DNA from: Hormoscilla sp. GUM202
GTDB taxonomy: Bacteria > Cyanobacteriota > Cyanobacteriia > Cyanobacteriales > Desertifilaceae
Assembly: GCA_005518205.2 (NCBI GenBank)
Contig: RFFC02000039.1
Coordinates: 1-62,805, forward strand
Reading direction: 5' to 3'
DNA length: 62,805 nucleotides
The stretch's first letter is position 1, and every line of letters starts with the position of its first letter. Made by a program: the position numbers and the translations under genes. Shown here piece by piece: positions 8,285 to 16,473 of this stretch. The notes beneath the pieces are model-generated. The model was not told the origin of the DNA and made no database searches. It worked only from the letters and a program-made list of their open reading frames with translations.

Positions 8285-9846
8285 GCGACGCGGTTAACGC
8301 CTTTGACTTCGTTGACGATGCGATTAGAAATCGCCTCCAACAAGTCGTAAGGAACCCGAGACCAATCAGCAGTCATGCCATCTTCACTGGAAATCAAGCG
8401 TAGGACGATCGGGTGGGCATAGGTACGTTGGTCTCCCATGACGCCGACACTGCGGATGGGCAGCAAGACAGCAAAGGCTTGCCAAAAGTCATTGTAGATC
8501 CCCCGCTTCTTAATTTCCTGGCGGACGATGTAATCTGCATTACGCAGAATCTTCAGCCTTTCCGCTGTCACCTCGCCGATGATGCGAATGGCCAGTCCGG
8601 GACCCGGGAAGGGATGGCGCTGGACAATCTCTTCCGGCAGACCGATCGATCGCCCCAGCTGGCGGACTTCATCCTTAAACAGTTTCCGCAGGGGTTCGAC
8701 TAACTTAAATCGCAAGTCTTTTGGCAGACCGCCCACGTTGTGATGGCTTTTGATTTTCACCGCTACTCGTTCCCCTGTCTGGGGGTCAACGTTGGTGTCA
8801 GCAGATTCGATCACGTCTGGATAAAGGGTGCCTTGGGCGAGATAATCAAATGGTCCGAGTCGCTTTGATTCTTCTTCAAAGACCTTGATGAATTCGTGAC
8901 CGATGCGCTTGCGCTTCACTTCCGGGTCCGTGACCCCTTCGATCTGCTTCAGGAAGCGATCGCGTGCCATCACATGTTCTACTTTAATGTGGAATTTCTC
9001 ACCGAACAGTTGCACCAAATTTTCCGGTTCGTATTTGCGCATGAACCCTTGGTCGATAAACATGCAGGTGAGTTGGTCGCCAATGGCTTTGTGCAGCAAG
9101 AATCCCAGGGTTGAAGAGTCTACACCCCCTGAGAGGGCCAGCAACACCCGCTTGTCACCAACTTTAGCGCGGATTTCTCGGATGGCTTCTTCCACGAATG
9201 CTTCTGTCGTCCAGGTGGGTTGGCACTCACAGATATGGTAAACAAAGTTACGAATTAGGGCGATTCCACCGATGGAGTGAACCACTTCCGGATGGAACTG
9301 TACGCCATACAGCTTTTGCCCGTGGTGGGCGATCGCCGCGCCGGGAGTATTGGACGTGTGAGCCAGAATTTCAAATCCGGAGGGTAATTTGATACAAGAG
9401 TCTCCATGGCTCATCCACATGGTAGTGGGATCTTCCACATTAGTAAGCAAGTCCGTGGGGTCATCAATGGAGAGTAATGCTTTGCCATACTCACCTCTTT
9501 GAGCCCTTGCCACCTCTCCACCCAGTTGCTGTACCATGAGTTGCATGCCGTAGCATACACCTAGGATGGGAATGCCCAGTTGCCAAATTTCCGGGTCGCA
9601 TTGGGGTGCATTGGCATCATAGACGGAATTGGGGCCGCCGGAGAAAATAATTCCTTGGGGATTGAGTAGCCGTAGTTTTTCAGCGCTAGTGCGGTAAGAT
9701 AGGACTTCTGAATAAACTTTCGTTTCGCGGATGCGACGAGCAATCAGTTCAGAATACTGGGAACCGAAGTCCAGAATCACAATCATCTGGCGGTTCAGTT
9801 CCCCCAAGGTTGTTTTTGGAGACGCTTGTACGGTCTGGAGAGTCAC
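8239..9846 (-). CDS. guaA: GMP synthase (glutamine-hydrolysing)
   Basis: A 535-residue enzyme converting XMP, glutamine and ATP to GMP in purine synthesis. The N-terminal class I amidotransferase domain shows the catalytic Cys in [11 protein letters not shown] and the His/Glu pair in [12 protein letters not shown]. The ATP-pyrophosphatase P-loop is [12 protein letters not shown], and the C-terminal dimerisation domain ends [20 protein letters not shown]. The start is a GTG; the ATG of [16 protein letters not shown], 20 residues in, is an alternative, but cyanobacterial homologues usually carry the longer leader. It is convergent with the CDF gene and divergent from moaA. Confidence 0.98.
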   Translation of the reverse strand: MTLQTVQASPKTTLGELNRQMIVILDFGSQYSELIARRIRETKVYSEVLSYRTSAEKLRLLNPQGIIFSGGPNSVYDANAPQCDPEIWQLGIPILGVCYGMQLMVQQLGGEVARAQRGEYGKALLSIDDPTDLLTNVEDPTTMWMSHGDSCIKLPSGFEILAHTSNTPGAAIAHHGQKLYGVQFHPEVVHSIGGIALIRNFVYHICECQPTWTTEAFVEEAIREIRAKVGDKRVLLALSGGVDSSTLGFLLHKAIGDQLTCMFIDQGFMRKYEPENLVQLFGEKFHIKVEHVMARDRFLKQIEGVTDPEVKRKRIGHEFIKVFEEESKRLGPFDYLAQGTLYPDVIESADTNVDPQTGERVAVKIKSHHNVGGLPKDLRFKLVEPLRKLFKDEVRQLGRSIGLPEEIVQRHPFPGPGLAIRIIGEVTAERLKILRNADYIVRQEIKKRGIYNDFWQAFAVLLPIRSVGVMGDQRTYAHPIVLRLISSEDGMTADWSRVPYDLLEAISNRIVNEVKGVNRVAYDITSKPPGTIEWE

Positions 9847-9989
9847 TGGATTTGTCCGGTAGCTAACTTTTGTAGAATTTAGATGAATCCTTAAGGATAT
9901 TCAGGCTAGGATAGCACATGGAACTGCTACCCAAAGGCAGATTGATTCCTTAAGAAAAGTCAAAGCGTTGGGAGGGGGCGTTGGTGCTG

Positions 9990-11000
9990 ATGAACAAAGT
10001 CGATTATCTCCGCATTAGTCTGATCGATCGCTGTAACTTCCGCTGTCAATATTGCATGCCGGAAGGGGCAGAACTAGAATATATCTGGCAACAGCAGTTA
10101 CTGACTCATGCCGAAATCCTGACTCTGCTGAAGGAAGTGTTTATCCCCTTGGGGTTTACCCGGTTTCGCCTGACGGGTGGGGAACCGCTGCTGCGCCCAG
10201 GAGTGGTAGATTTAGTCGGGGATATAGCGGCGCTGCCGGAAACGGAAGACTTGGCAATGACGACCAATGGGTTTCTGCTGGCAAGTCTGGCCCAGGATTT
10301 GTACGATGCGGGGTTGCGGCGGATTAATATTAGCCTAGATTCCCTGGATCCGGAGACTTTTGACAAAATTATCGGAAATCGGGGTAGAAGCAGGTGGGAG
10401 AGGACCTGGGAGGGGATTCAAGCGGCATATCAGGTGGGGTTCGACCCGCTAAAACTGAATGTGGTGGTGATTCCCGGGGTAAATGACAGCGAGGTACTGG
10501 ATTTGGCGGCCCTGACGATGGACCGTCAGTGGCACGTGCGCTTTATTGAGTTTATGCCGATCGGGAATATGCAGTTATTTGACGATTGCGCTGCGCGCAC
10601 GCTACGCGGACGGGCGTGGATACCCTCGTCCGAGTTGCGAGAATGGATAGGCGATCGCTGGGGGTTAATATCCTCGGAAGTACGGGGTAATGGTCCTGCG
10701 GATGTATTCCAAATACCCGGTGCTAAAGGGACGATCGGGTTCATCAGTCAGATGTCAGAATGTTTTTGCGATCGCTGTAACCGGATGCGGCTATCAGCGG
10801 ATGGATGGTTGCGACCCTGTCTGCTGAATGAAACAGGTCAAATTGATTTAAAAACGGGTCTGCGTCAGGGGGTAGATACTGCTGAGTTAAGGGAGAGAGT
10901 GAGTCAGTTGCTGAGGATAAAACCAGAGATTAACTACAAGCAGCGAGATTCTGGGACGACGGGAAGTTACGGGCGCACCATGTCTCAGATTGGCGGATAA
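9990..11000 (+). CDS. moaA: GTP 3',8-cyclase (molybdenum cofactor biosynthesis)
   Basis: A radical-SAM enzyme performing the first step of molybdopterin synthesis from GTP. The N-terminal cluster motif is [10 protein letters not shown], the second cluster cysteines are in [10 protein letters not shown] plus a later Cys in LRPCLLNE, and the protein ends in the conserved GG. The start is taken at ATG 9990, behind a GGGAGGGGGCG box; a TTG nine bases upstream is possible. At residues about 201-210 there is an extra [10 protein letters not shown] segment encoded by a G+C-rich palindromic repeat, absent from the usual FIEFMPIGN...W(I/V)PS spacing. Otherwise the enzyme looks intact. No other moa gene is adjacent. 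Confidence 0.95.
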   Translation: MNKVDYLRISLIDRCNFRCQYCMPEGAELEYIWQQQLLTHAEILTLLKEVFIPLGFTRFRLTGGEPLLRPGVVDLVGDIAALPETEDLAMTTNGFLLASLAQDLYDAGLRRINISLDSLDPETFDKIIGNRGRSRWERTWEGIQAAYQVGFDPLKLNVVVIPGVNDSEVLDLAALTMDRQWHVRFIEFMPIGNMQLFDDCAARTLRGRAWIPSSELREWIGDRWGLISSEVRGNGPADVFQIPGAKGTIGFISQMSECFCDRCNRMRLSADGWLRPCLLNETGQIDLKTGLRQGVDTAELRERVSQLLRIKPEINYKQRDSGTTGSYGRTMSQIGG

Positions 11001-11030
11001 GTTTAATTCACGATTAATCCCCGTTCCCCG

Positions 11031-11239
11031 GTTCGTAGTAAAGGCTTTAGCGTTTACTCTAGGTTCGTAGTAAAGGCTTTAGCGTTTACTCTAGGTTCGT
11101 AGTAAAGGCTTTAGCGTTTACTCTAGGTTCGTAGTAAAGGCTTTAGCGTTTCCCCTAGGTTCGTAGTAAACGCTTTAGCGTTTGCCCTAGGTTCGTAGTA
11201 AAGGCTTTAGCGTTTCCCCTAGGTTCGTAGTAAGAATGG
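11031..11239. repeat. Tandem array of a 32-bp TTCGTAGTAA hairpin repeat (7 units)
   Basis: Units begin at 11031, 11063, 11095, 11127, 11159, 11191 and 11223, with an exact 32-bp period. Each reads GTTCGTAGTAAAGGCTTTAG followed by CGTTTACTCTAG or a variant, with a small AAGGC/GC(T)TT-type stem. There are no spacers, so it is not CRISPR. Related units occur near 3974, 12873, 34535, 36010 and 40402. Confidence 0.9.
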
Positions 11240-11276
11240 AAACCTAGGATATTAAAGTCAATTACGCGGATACGAT

Positions 11277-11705
11277 CTAACAGGTCTTAGGTAGATTAGG
11301 TAGATTAGATTGAGGACAGCGAATTTCTGCTTCTGCAACAGAGATAACTGCGCGACAACGGGTGAGAAAGTCCATCCCCAATAGACCATCTGTAAAATTC
11401 GTCGCTGGTAAAGTGTAAGCGACGATCGGGAAGTTTTCAACAAATTGACCCCGACAGTTAAACCAAGGTAAAATTACCACTGAGGCTGTAATAATGCCAC
11501 CACCTGTTGGTATCCGGAGGCGACGTAGAGGATTTTGCAGATCGCAACCCAGAGACTCTAATATACTTACCCTTAATATAGTGTAGCTGGATCCTGTATC
11601 TACCAACAACCTCACTTTTCTGACAGTACCATCACCTCCATCCGCAGCTTGTAGTAGTAATAAGTTTCCGTAGCGCGATAGCCGATAAATTCTCTGTGAT
11701 GTCAT
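11277..11705 (-). CDS. Retropepsin-like aspartic protease
   Basis: A 142-residue single-domain aspartyl protease of the retroviral/DDI1-like class. The catalytic motif LLVDTGSSYTIL is at residues about 32-43, with the second hallmark DGLLGMDFL near residue 109 (the hydrophobic-hydrophobic-Gly of the fold). Such enzymes act as dimers because each chain supplies one Asp. Similar small proteases are common in cyanobacteria and usually follow a short partner gene; here the gene upstream on the same strand encodes the 128-residue protein at 11844-12227. Substrate is unknown. Confidence 0.85.
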   Translation of the reverse strand: MTSQRIYRLSRYGNLLLLQAADGGDGTVRKVRLLVDTGSSYTILRVSILESLGCDLQNPLRRLRIPTGGGIITASVVILPWFNCRGQFVENFPIVAYTLPATNFTDGLLGMDFLTRCRAVISVAEAEIRCPQSNLPNLPKTC

Positions 11706-11843
11706 ATTAATTCCGGTGGTATCTGTACGATCGTGTCAGCAGTAGGGGCAAAGCATTGACAAAGATATTATTCGGTAAATTCTGCGCCAATGCTTCACCC
11801 GGGATTTCATGGCATTCTAATTTCAATGCAGTTGGAATCGATG

Positions 11844-12227
11844 TTACAACAAAACCGCGTAGTCTTCAGGAAGAGGACCGGTGTATTCTATGGCGATCGA
11901 GGTGATGTGTTTAAACTGCTTCAGTCCTTTGTCTATTTCATCTCGATCGGGTGAATGAACCAACACTTCACCTCGAATTACGTTCCAATCTTGATCTGAT
12001 TCGGTGTCAGCAATTAGTACCCACTCGCGCGGGTAGCGACTGCGAATTTCTGCAATAGTCAAGATTTCTCCCGTTGGTTGGTAGTCTGGGTTATGATTAA
12101 CTATCTTTTTCGGAGGTGACTCTAACTGGGGTTCTTCTCCTTGGGCAATTTCTGACTCTAGAAGTTCCCACAGCTTCTGCTTGTCCTCCAGACTGAGGGA
12201 TGATATCGCCTTAACTAGGGATTCCAT
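11844..12227 (-). CDS. Chimeric hypothetical protein sharing its N-terminus with the neighbouring antitoxin
   Basis: The first about 30 residues (MESLVKAISSLSLEDKQKLW, then ELLESEIAQ) are nearly identical to residues 12-40 of the antitoxin at 12598-12849. The rest is unrelated (HNPDYQPTGEILTIAEIRSR ... GEVLVHSPDRDEIDKGLKQF) and resembles small cyanobacterial partners of retropepsin genes, to my eye. The upstream DNA also copies the antitoxin leader, but the ancestral start frame now reads ATG ACC CAA TAA, so translation must begin at ATG 12227 or TTG 12239. Function is unknown. It probably precedes the protease in one transcript. Confidence 0.65.
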   Translation of the reverse strand: MESLVKAISSLSLEDKQKLWELLESEIAQGEEPQLESPPKKIVNHNPDYQPTGEILTIAEIRSRYPREWVLIADTESDQDWNVIRGEVLVHSPDRDEIDKGLKQFKHITSIAIEYTGPLPEDYAVLL

Positions 12228-12340
12228 GGTAATTGACAATGTTACGGTTTATTGGGTCATAATTTTCCTCACAGTTTTTTAGAGTCCGATCTTTATTATC
12301 GGTTGACATCGTGCTTTGTTTGCTGCTTTCAGCAAAGTCC

Positions 12341-12601
12341 TCAGTTTCTATATACATCCCTCCGGTGCTGACAATGAAGTAAGACAACGACAGACTCTTC
12401 GTCGTCGATTTCGTAGCGCACCCGATAGTCACCAATTCGGATGCGATATTCACGATCGTAGCCTTTTAACTTAATTACTCCCTGGGGACGGGGATTTTCA
12501 GCTAAGGCCACGATTTTCTCAATAATCCGATCGCGGACATCATCTGGTAACCTGTCCAGTTGTTTTTGTACAGGTTTGGGAACAATTACAGTATAACTCA
12601 T
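12341..12601 (-). CDS. RelE/ParE-family toxin
   Basis: An 86-residue toxin with the RelE pattern: MSYTVIVPKPVQKQLDRLPD, then IKLKGYDREYRIRIGDYRVR and a C-terminal LHCQHRRDVYRN. The basic residues and the terminal Tyr are typical of ribosome-dependent mRNA interferases. Its ATG overlaps the antitoxin stop by four bases, giving the usual antitoxin-toxin order on the minus strand. Confidence 0.92.
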   Translation of the reverse strand: MSYTVIVPKPVQKQLDRLPDDVRDRIIEKIVALAENPRPQGVIKLKGYDREYRIRIGDYRVRYEIDDEESVVVLLHCQHRRDVYRN

Positions 12602-12849
12602 GAAGTTTTTCCAGAACGATTAGCGATGTACTCATCAATGGTTTGATAGTCTCCTTTTTGGTAGGCGATCCGCGCTGATGAAATTTCTGCTTGGACAGTT
12701 GGATTTGCTTCTAATAAATCTTCTTCCACTTGGGCAATTTCTGACTCTAGAAGTTCCCACAGCTTCTGCTTGTCCTCCAGACTGAGGGATGATATCGCCT
12801 TAACTAGGGATTCTAGGGTAATTGACAATGTTACGGTTTCTTGGGTCAT
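12598..12849 (-). CDS. Antitoxin partner of the RelE-type toxin
   Basis: An 83-residue protein, MTQETVTLSITLESLVKAIS onward, with a central acidic helix and a C-terminus (ISSARIAYQKGDYQTIDEYI) of the type seen in cyanobacterial antitoxins of RelE toxins. The start at ATG 12849 is preferred over the upstream GTG because GAGG sits six bases upstream. It lies directly before, and overlaps, the toxin gene. Its 5' third and leader are duplicated in front of 11844-12227. Confidence 0.85.
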   Translation of the reverse strand: MTQETVTLSITLESLVKAISSLSLEDKQKLWELLESEIAQVEEDLLEANPTVQAEISSARIAYQKGDYQTIDEYIANRSGKTS

Positions 12850-13274
12850 AATTTTCCTCACAGTTTATATAGACCGTTCGTAGTAAACGCTTTAGCGTTT
12901 CTCCTGAGAGTAAGGGAAAAAGGTTGTTCGCGGGGCGATCGCCCTATTCTAGCACCACAGAGTATTGTCTCCCCGCTACAACCTTGCTACATTAAAATCT
13001 TATATTATGATAACATATAATTTGTAAATACCGATATTTTTTTGCTAAAAAAATATTGAGAAGGGGTTGACAATGCCAAAAATTATGTCATAATAAATAT
13101 GGCGTCATTGGCGATTACAAGTAGGGATGCAACCGTTCAGCACCCCTACGTTTCTTGTGGACATTGTTATGGTTAAAACAAGGCTCGCCCTTACTTGATG
13201 GGATATAAGATCCGAACGCGGTCCAGTTGTCTCCCCAGACGATCTCCTGGGGAAGTTGTATATCTCGGAATAGT
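12850..13274. other. Intergenic region with gene relics and a TTCGTAGTAA repeat
   Basis: 425 bases. One TTCGTAGTAA hairpin unit lies at about 12873-12905. On the minus strand, about 13150-13275 reads LFRDIQLPQEIVWGDNWTAF with no start of its own, probably a relic of an unidentified gene. An AT-rich stretch at 13000-13090 may hold promoters but no clear boxes were identified. Confidence 0.4.
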
Positions 13275-13712
13275 TTATTGAGATTCGGACTCGGCGGCGA
13301 TCGCCTGTAAAGCGCGATCGATGATGTCTTCTCTGTTAACCATAGTTTCCAGGGTAGCAGCATCATAAGCACCTTCATCAACTTCCAGGGCTGCTTTCTT
13401 GATAGCTTTTGGGTAAGCTTCTAGGAGAGTTTGGCGTAACTCTTCCGGAGTGAGGTAATAACCACCTGATTTCCGGCGCTTATTCTTCTTCTGAATTTCC
13501 CAGGCGGTATTTTCAATTGATACCTCCCAGGAACGAGTCGTGGGATTTGCTGCTTGCTGCTTAATTAGATGCATGAGCAGAATCACGCCATAGCTGGTAA
13601 TGTTACTAATTTTATCGTCACGACTCATTTCTTCCAGTTCTTCAACGATAACTAATGCCCCGGGAATATCGCCTTTGATTAGCAAGTCTTTCAGGGTGAA
13701 TAGTTCTTCCAT
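13275..13712 (-). CDS. DUF29-like protein
   Basis: A 145-residue protein. The core (VEELEEMSRDDKISNIT, then YGVILLMHLIKQQAANPTTR SWEVSI split by one residue) resembles DUF29, a family of unknown function abundant in cyanobacteria, but the N-terminus is shorter and the C-terminal half (GGYYLTPEELRQTLLEAYPK) is less typical. The start at ATG 13712 is chosen because the upstream 49 residues of the longer frame have no coding character. It lies downstream of the PIN/TPR array on the same strand, 124 bases from its last gene. Confidence 0.6.
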   Translation of the reverse strand: MEELFTLKDLLIKGDIPGALVIVEELEEMSRDDKISNITSYGVILLMHLIKQQAANPTTRSWEVSIENTAWEIQKKNKRRKSGGYYLTPEELRQTLLEAYPKAIKKAALEVDEGAYDAATLETMVNREDIIDRALQAIAAESESQ

Positions 13713-13836
13713 GACATTTATAGCAATTGGGCTACTATGATTGTAGCTTAAGCATAAATTTGGGACAATAGGAGTATGGATGAAAGGGCGATCGCACCGG
13801 TTGTAGATGGCAGGTAAGCAAAAGCTACGGCGAATG

Positions 13837-14235
13837 TCAAGCTGGCTGAATGGAAACAACTGTGATACCTGTGGCCCGATGAATGGGTTTCTCTGTCGTT
13901 ATTAGTTCTTCCGCACCGACTGATATTGCCGCAGCGACGTGGAGTGCGTCGATCGCAGCCATGCCAAAATCGCAAGCATGCTGATATGCTGCTTGCATGA
14001 GGCGATCGTCTGGATGAGCCCAATGTACTACTAAGTTGAAAAACCTTTCGTACAAAACAATTTCATCAGCATTTTTGTAGTAAGTTGCTTTAGGGATAAC
14101 TTCTAGCTTGACAAAAATGCTTGACGCAAACTCTCTATTGGGTTCAAAAATAATGCTTTGCGCTATACTGGCAATAGCACTCCTAGCTTGTGCTGCTTCT
14201 ATCAGCACTCCTGAATCTAGATAGGTTCGTTTCAT
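13837..14235 (-). CDS. PIN-domain putative ribonuclease toxin, unit 1
   Basis: A 132-residue PIN-like protein. Candidate acidic active-site residues are Asp7 in RTYLDSGVLIEA, the Glu in IFVKLEVIPKATYY, the Asp in AIDALHVAAA and the Glu in LITTEKP, the spacing expected of VapC-like nucleases. It follows its TPR partner with 8 bases between stop and start, and the AGGAG box overlaps the TPR stop, so the two are probably coupled. Residues 15-34 differ strongly between units, while flanking blocks are nearly constant. Compared with units 2-4, three residues (LSK or NK-type) after TTEK are missing. PIN toxins cleave tRNA, rRNA or mRNA; the target here is unknown. Confidence 0.85.
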   Translation of the reverse strand: MKRTYLDSGVLIEAAQARSAIASIAQSIIFEPNREFASSIFVKLEVIPKATYYKNADEIVLYERFFNLVVHWAHPDDRLMQAAYQHACDFGMAAIDALHVAAAISVGAEELITTEKPIHRATGITVVSIQPA

Positions 14236-14243
14236 CTGCTAAT

Positions 14244-14756
14244 TTAACTCCTAATGCCTCGCCGTTCGTTTAGTTCTTGTGCGACTTCTTCCCTTGTCAG
14301 CAAACGAACGCCGCTAGCGACTATTCTCTGGCGACACCTCCAGATATCTATTCCAATTTCCGTTCCACATCGTAATCCGATCAAGCTGGGTTCTGGGATA
14401 TTTTCAAAAGCATATCCAAATTCTTTCGTCATGTCTTCTGCTTGAGTAAAGGCTGCTAATACTTCTTCTAGCTTACCATACTTCTCGTAAGTAACCCCTA
14501 GATCCCACAGCAATCTCCATTCTGCTTCTTTATTGCCCTGTTCCCGCGCAATGGCTAGACTCTGTTCTAAGCAGGCGATCGCAAGGGCATACTCTGAGCG
14601 CCAACCGTATGCTGTCCCTAAGTCTGCCAGGGCTTTTGCTTCTGCGGGGCGATCGCCTCTCGACCGGGCGCGAGATAATTCTTGCTGGAGGTCATCTATT
14701 TTAGTTTCTGCGGTGATGTTATCCTTTACCGCCGTTTGGGTTCCATGAGTTTCCAT
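14244..14756 (-). CDS. TPR protein, putative antitoxin/partner of PIN, unit 1
   Basis: A 170-residue soluble protein, METHGTQTAVKDNITAETKI onward. About residues 20-110 form two to three tetratricopeptide-like helical pairs (AEAKALADLGTAYGWRSEYA LAIACLEQSLAIARE, and WDLGVTYEKYGKLEEVLAAF in the next block). The C-terminus LLTREEVAQELNERRGIRS is conserved in all units and separated from the TPR block by a variable stretch. The start is the ATG with GAGG eight bases upstream; a GTG 14 codons earlier is possible. It is the first gene of a two-gene unit with the PIN protein. An antitoxin role is inferred from gene order, coupling and co-variation with PIN; no known antitoxin DNA-binding domain is visible. 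Confidence 0.8.
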   Translation of the reverse strand: METHGTQTAVKDNITAETKIDDLQQELSRARSRGDRPAEAKALADLGTAYGWRSEYALAIACLEQSLAIAREQGNKEAEWRLLWDLGVTYEKYGKLEEVLAAFTQAEDMTKEFGYAFENIPEPSLIGLRCGTEIGIDIWRCRQRIVASGVRLLTREEVAQELNERRGIRS

Positions 14757-14798
14757 ACTGTCTACCTCAATTTTCTTGTCCTGGTGCTCGTCTAGCAC

Positions 14799-14943
14799 AG
14801 TTTAACTCCGAATACCACAGAGATCGCGCCCGTTCTTGTGCTATCTCTTCTGATGTCAGTAAGCAGAGTCACGTGACGGCGTTGCCGAGTCACGGACTTG
14901 ATGACAGGGGTACGTGACGATCGCCTCGAAGGCAGCACCGATG
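14799..14943. repeat. 145-bp spacer repeat between TPR-PIN units (also 15915-16059 and 17029-17173)
   Basis: Essentially identical 145-bp spacers precede TPR genes 1, 2 and 3, and a diverged copy precedes TPR5 (about 22240-22372). Each contains, on the minus strand, a fossil of the TPR 3' end (frame LTSEEIAQERARSLWYSEL) and the perfect palindrome GTCACGTGAC next to two further GTCACG/CGTGAC half-sites (GAGTCACGGAC, GTACGTGACG). The palindrome lies upstream of each TPR start and is a reasonable operator candidate. Confidence 0.8.
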
Positions 14944-15351
14944 TTAAGCTGGCTGGATAGAAACAACTGTGATACCAGTGGCCCGATGAATTGGCTTGCT
15001 AAGCTTCTCAGTTGTTATTAGTTCTTCCGCACCGACTGATATTGCCGCAGCGACGTGGAGTGCGTCAAGAGCAGCGATGCCAAAATCGCAAGCATGCTTA
15101 TATGCTGCTTGCATGAGGCGATCGTCTGGATGAGCCCAATGTACCACAGAGTTGAAAAACTTTTCGTAAAAAGCAATTTCATCAGCATTCTTGTAGTAAG
15201 TTGCTTTGGGGATGACTTCCAGCTTGACAAAAATGCTTGAGGCAAATTCTCTATTGGGTTCAGCAAGAATTGTTGGTGCTATACTAGCACTACCACTTCT
15301 AGCTTGCGCTGCTTCAATCAGCACTCCTGAATCTATATAGGTTCGTTTCAT
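14944..15351 (-). CDS. PIN-domain putative ribonuclease toxin, unit 2
   Basis: A 135-residue paralogue of the unit 1 PIN protein with the same candidate catalytic set (Asp7; Glu in FVKLEVIP; Asp in ALDALHVAAA; Glu in LITTEKLSKP). Its variable segment (AQARSGSASIAPTILAEPN) is close to that of unit 1 and distinct from units 3-5. It follows TPR2 by 8 bases. It is full length compared with small VapC-like proteins and appears intact. Confidence 0.85.
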   Translation of the reverse strand: MKRTYIDSGVLIEAAQARSGSASIAPTILAEPNREFASSIFVKLEVIPKATYYKNADEIAFYEKFFNSVVHWAHPDDRLMQAAYKHACDFGIAALDALHVAAAISVGAEELITTEKLSKPIHRATGITVVSIQPA

Positions 15352-15359
15352 CTGCTAAC

Positions 15360-15872
15360 TTAACTCCGAATGCCACGCCGTTCGTTTAGTTCTTGTATGA
15401 CTTCTTCCCTTGTCAGTAAAGGAACGCCGCTGGCAACTATTCTCTGGCGACACCTCCACAGATCTATTCCCAGTTCGCTCACATATCGTAATCTGATTAA
15501 GCTGGGTTCTGGGATATTTTCAAAAGCATATCCAAATTCTTTCGTCATGTCTTCTGCTTGAGTAAAGGCGGCTAATACTTCTTCGGGCTTACCATACTTC
15601 TCGTAAGTAACCCCTAGATCCCACAGCAATCTCCATTCTGCTTCTTTATTGCCCAGTTCCCGCGCAATGACTAAACTCTGTTCCAGGCAGGAGATCGCCT
15701 CTGCATACTCTGAGTGCCAACCGTATGCTGTCCCTAAGTCTGCCAGGGCTTTTGCTTCTGCGGGGCGATCGCCTCTCGACCGGGCGCGAGATAATTCTTG
15801 CTGGAGGTCATCTATTTTAGTTTCTGCGGTGATGTTATCCTTTACCGCCGTTTGGGTTCCATGAGTTTCCAT
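15360..15872 (-). CDS. TPR protein, putative antitoxin/partner of PIN, unit 2
   Basis: A 170-residue paralogue of the unit 1 TPR protein. The N-terminal 60 residues are almost identical; differences start in the second TPR (AEAISCLEQSLVIARELGNK). The variable C-terminal stretch (RLRYVSELGIDLWRCRQRIV) resembles unit 1 (GLRCGTEIGIDIWRCRQRIV), matching the similarity of the two PIN partners. It ends LLTREEVIQELNERRGIRS. Start choice is as for unit 1 (ATG with GAGG upstream). Confidence 0.8.
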   Translation of the reverse strand: METHGTQTAVKDNITAETKIDDLQQELSRARSRGDRPAEAKALADLGTAYGWHSEYAEAISCLEQSLVIARELGNKEAEWRLLWDLGVTYEKYGKPEEVLAAFTQAEDMTKEFGYAFENIPEPSLIRLRYVSELGIDLWRCRQRIVASGVPLLTREEVIQELNERRGIRS

Positions 15873-16059
15873 ACTGTCTACCTCAATTTTCTTGTCCTGG
15901 TGCTCGTCTAGCACAGTTTAACTCCGAATACCACAGAGATCGCGCCCGTTCTTGTGCTATCTCTTCTGATGTCAGTAAGCAGAGTCACGTGACGGCGTTG
16001 CCGAGTCACGGACTTGATGACAGGGGTACGTGACGATCGCCTCGAAGGCAGCACCGATG

Positions 16060-16467
16060 TCAAGCTAGCCGGATGGAAACGACTGTGATGCCCGTGGCCC
16101 GATGAATGGGCTTATTGGGTTTCTCTGTTGTTATCAGTTCTTCAGCGCCGACTGATATTGCCGCAGCGACGTGGAGTGCGTCAAGATCGGCGATGCCAAA
16201 ATCGCAAGCTAGCTGATATGCTGCTTCCATGAGGCGATCGTCTGGATGAGCCCAATGTACCACAGAGTTGAAAAAATCCTCGTAAAAAGCGACTTCAGCA
16301 ACATTTTTGTAGTAAGTTGCTTTGGGGAGAACTTCCAGCTTGACAAAAATACTGGAAGCAAATTCCCTGTCGGTGTCGGAAATTATTTCTCGTGATTTAA
16401 CAGAAACATCATTCGTCCCTCGCGCCGCTTCGATCAGCACTCCCGAATCAATAAATGTGCGTTTCAT
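16060..16467 (-). CDS. PIN-domain putative ribonuclease toxin, unit 3
   Basis: A 135-residue PIN paralogue. Candidate catalytic residues are all retained (Asp7; Glu in FVKLEVLP; Asp in DLDALHVAAA; Glu in LITTEKPNKP). The variable segment (ARGTNDVSVKSREIISDTD) belongs to a second type shared with unit 5 (VRGTNAVALKARRIITDTN). The gene starts 6 bases after the TPR3 stop. It appears intact. Confidence 0.85.
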   Translation of the reverse strand: MKRTFIDSGVLIEAARGTNDVSVKSREIISDTDREFASSIFVKLEVLPKATYYKNVAEVAFYEDFFNSVVHWAHPDDRLMEAAYQLACDFGIADLDALHVAAAISVGAEELITTEKPNKPIHRATGITVVSIRLA

Positions 16468-16473
16468 TTTAGT

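Noticed and set aside
11031-11239. Possible CRISPR array
   Set aside because: The 32-bp units follow one another with no unique spacers between them, and the units themselves vary; it is a tandem hairpin repeat.
13115-13381. 88-residue frame downstream of the DUF29-like gene
   Set aside because: Its first half is a shadow of the DUF29-like gene and its second half is a startless relic; it is recorded only in the intergenic entry.
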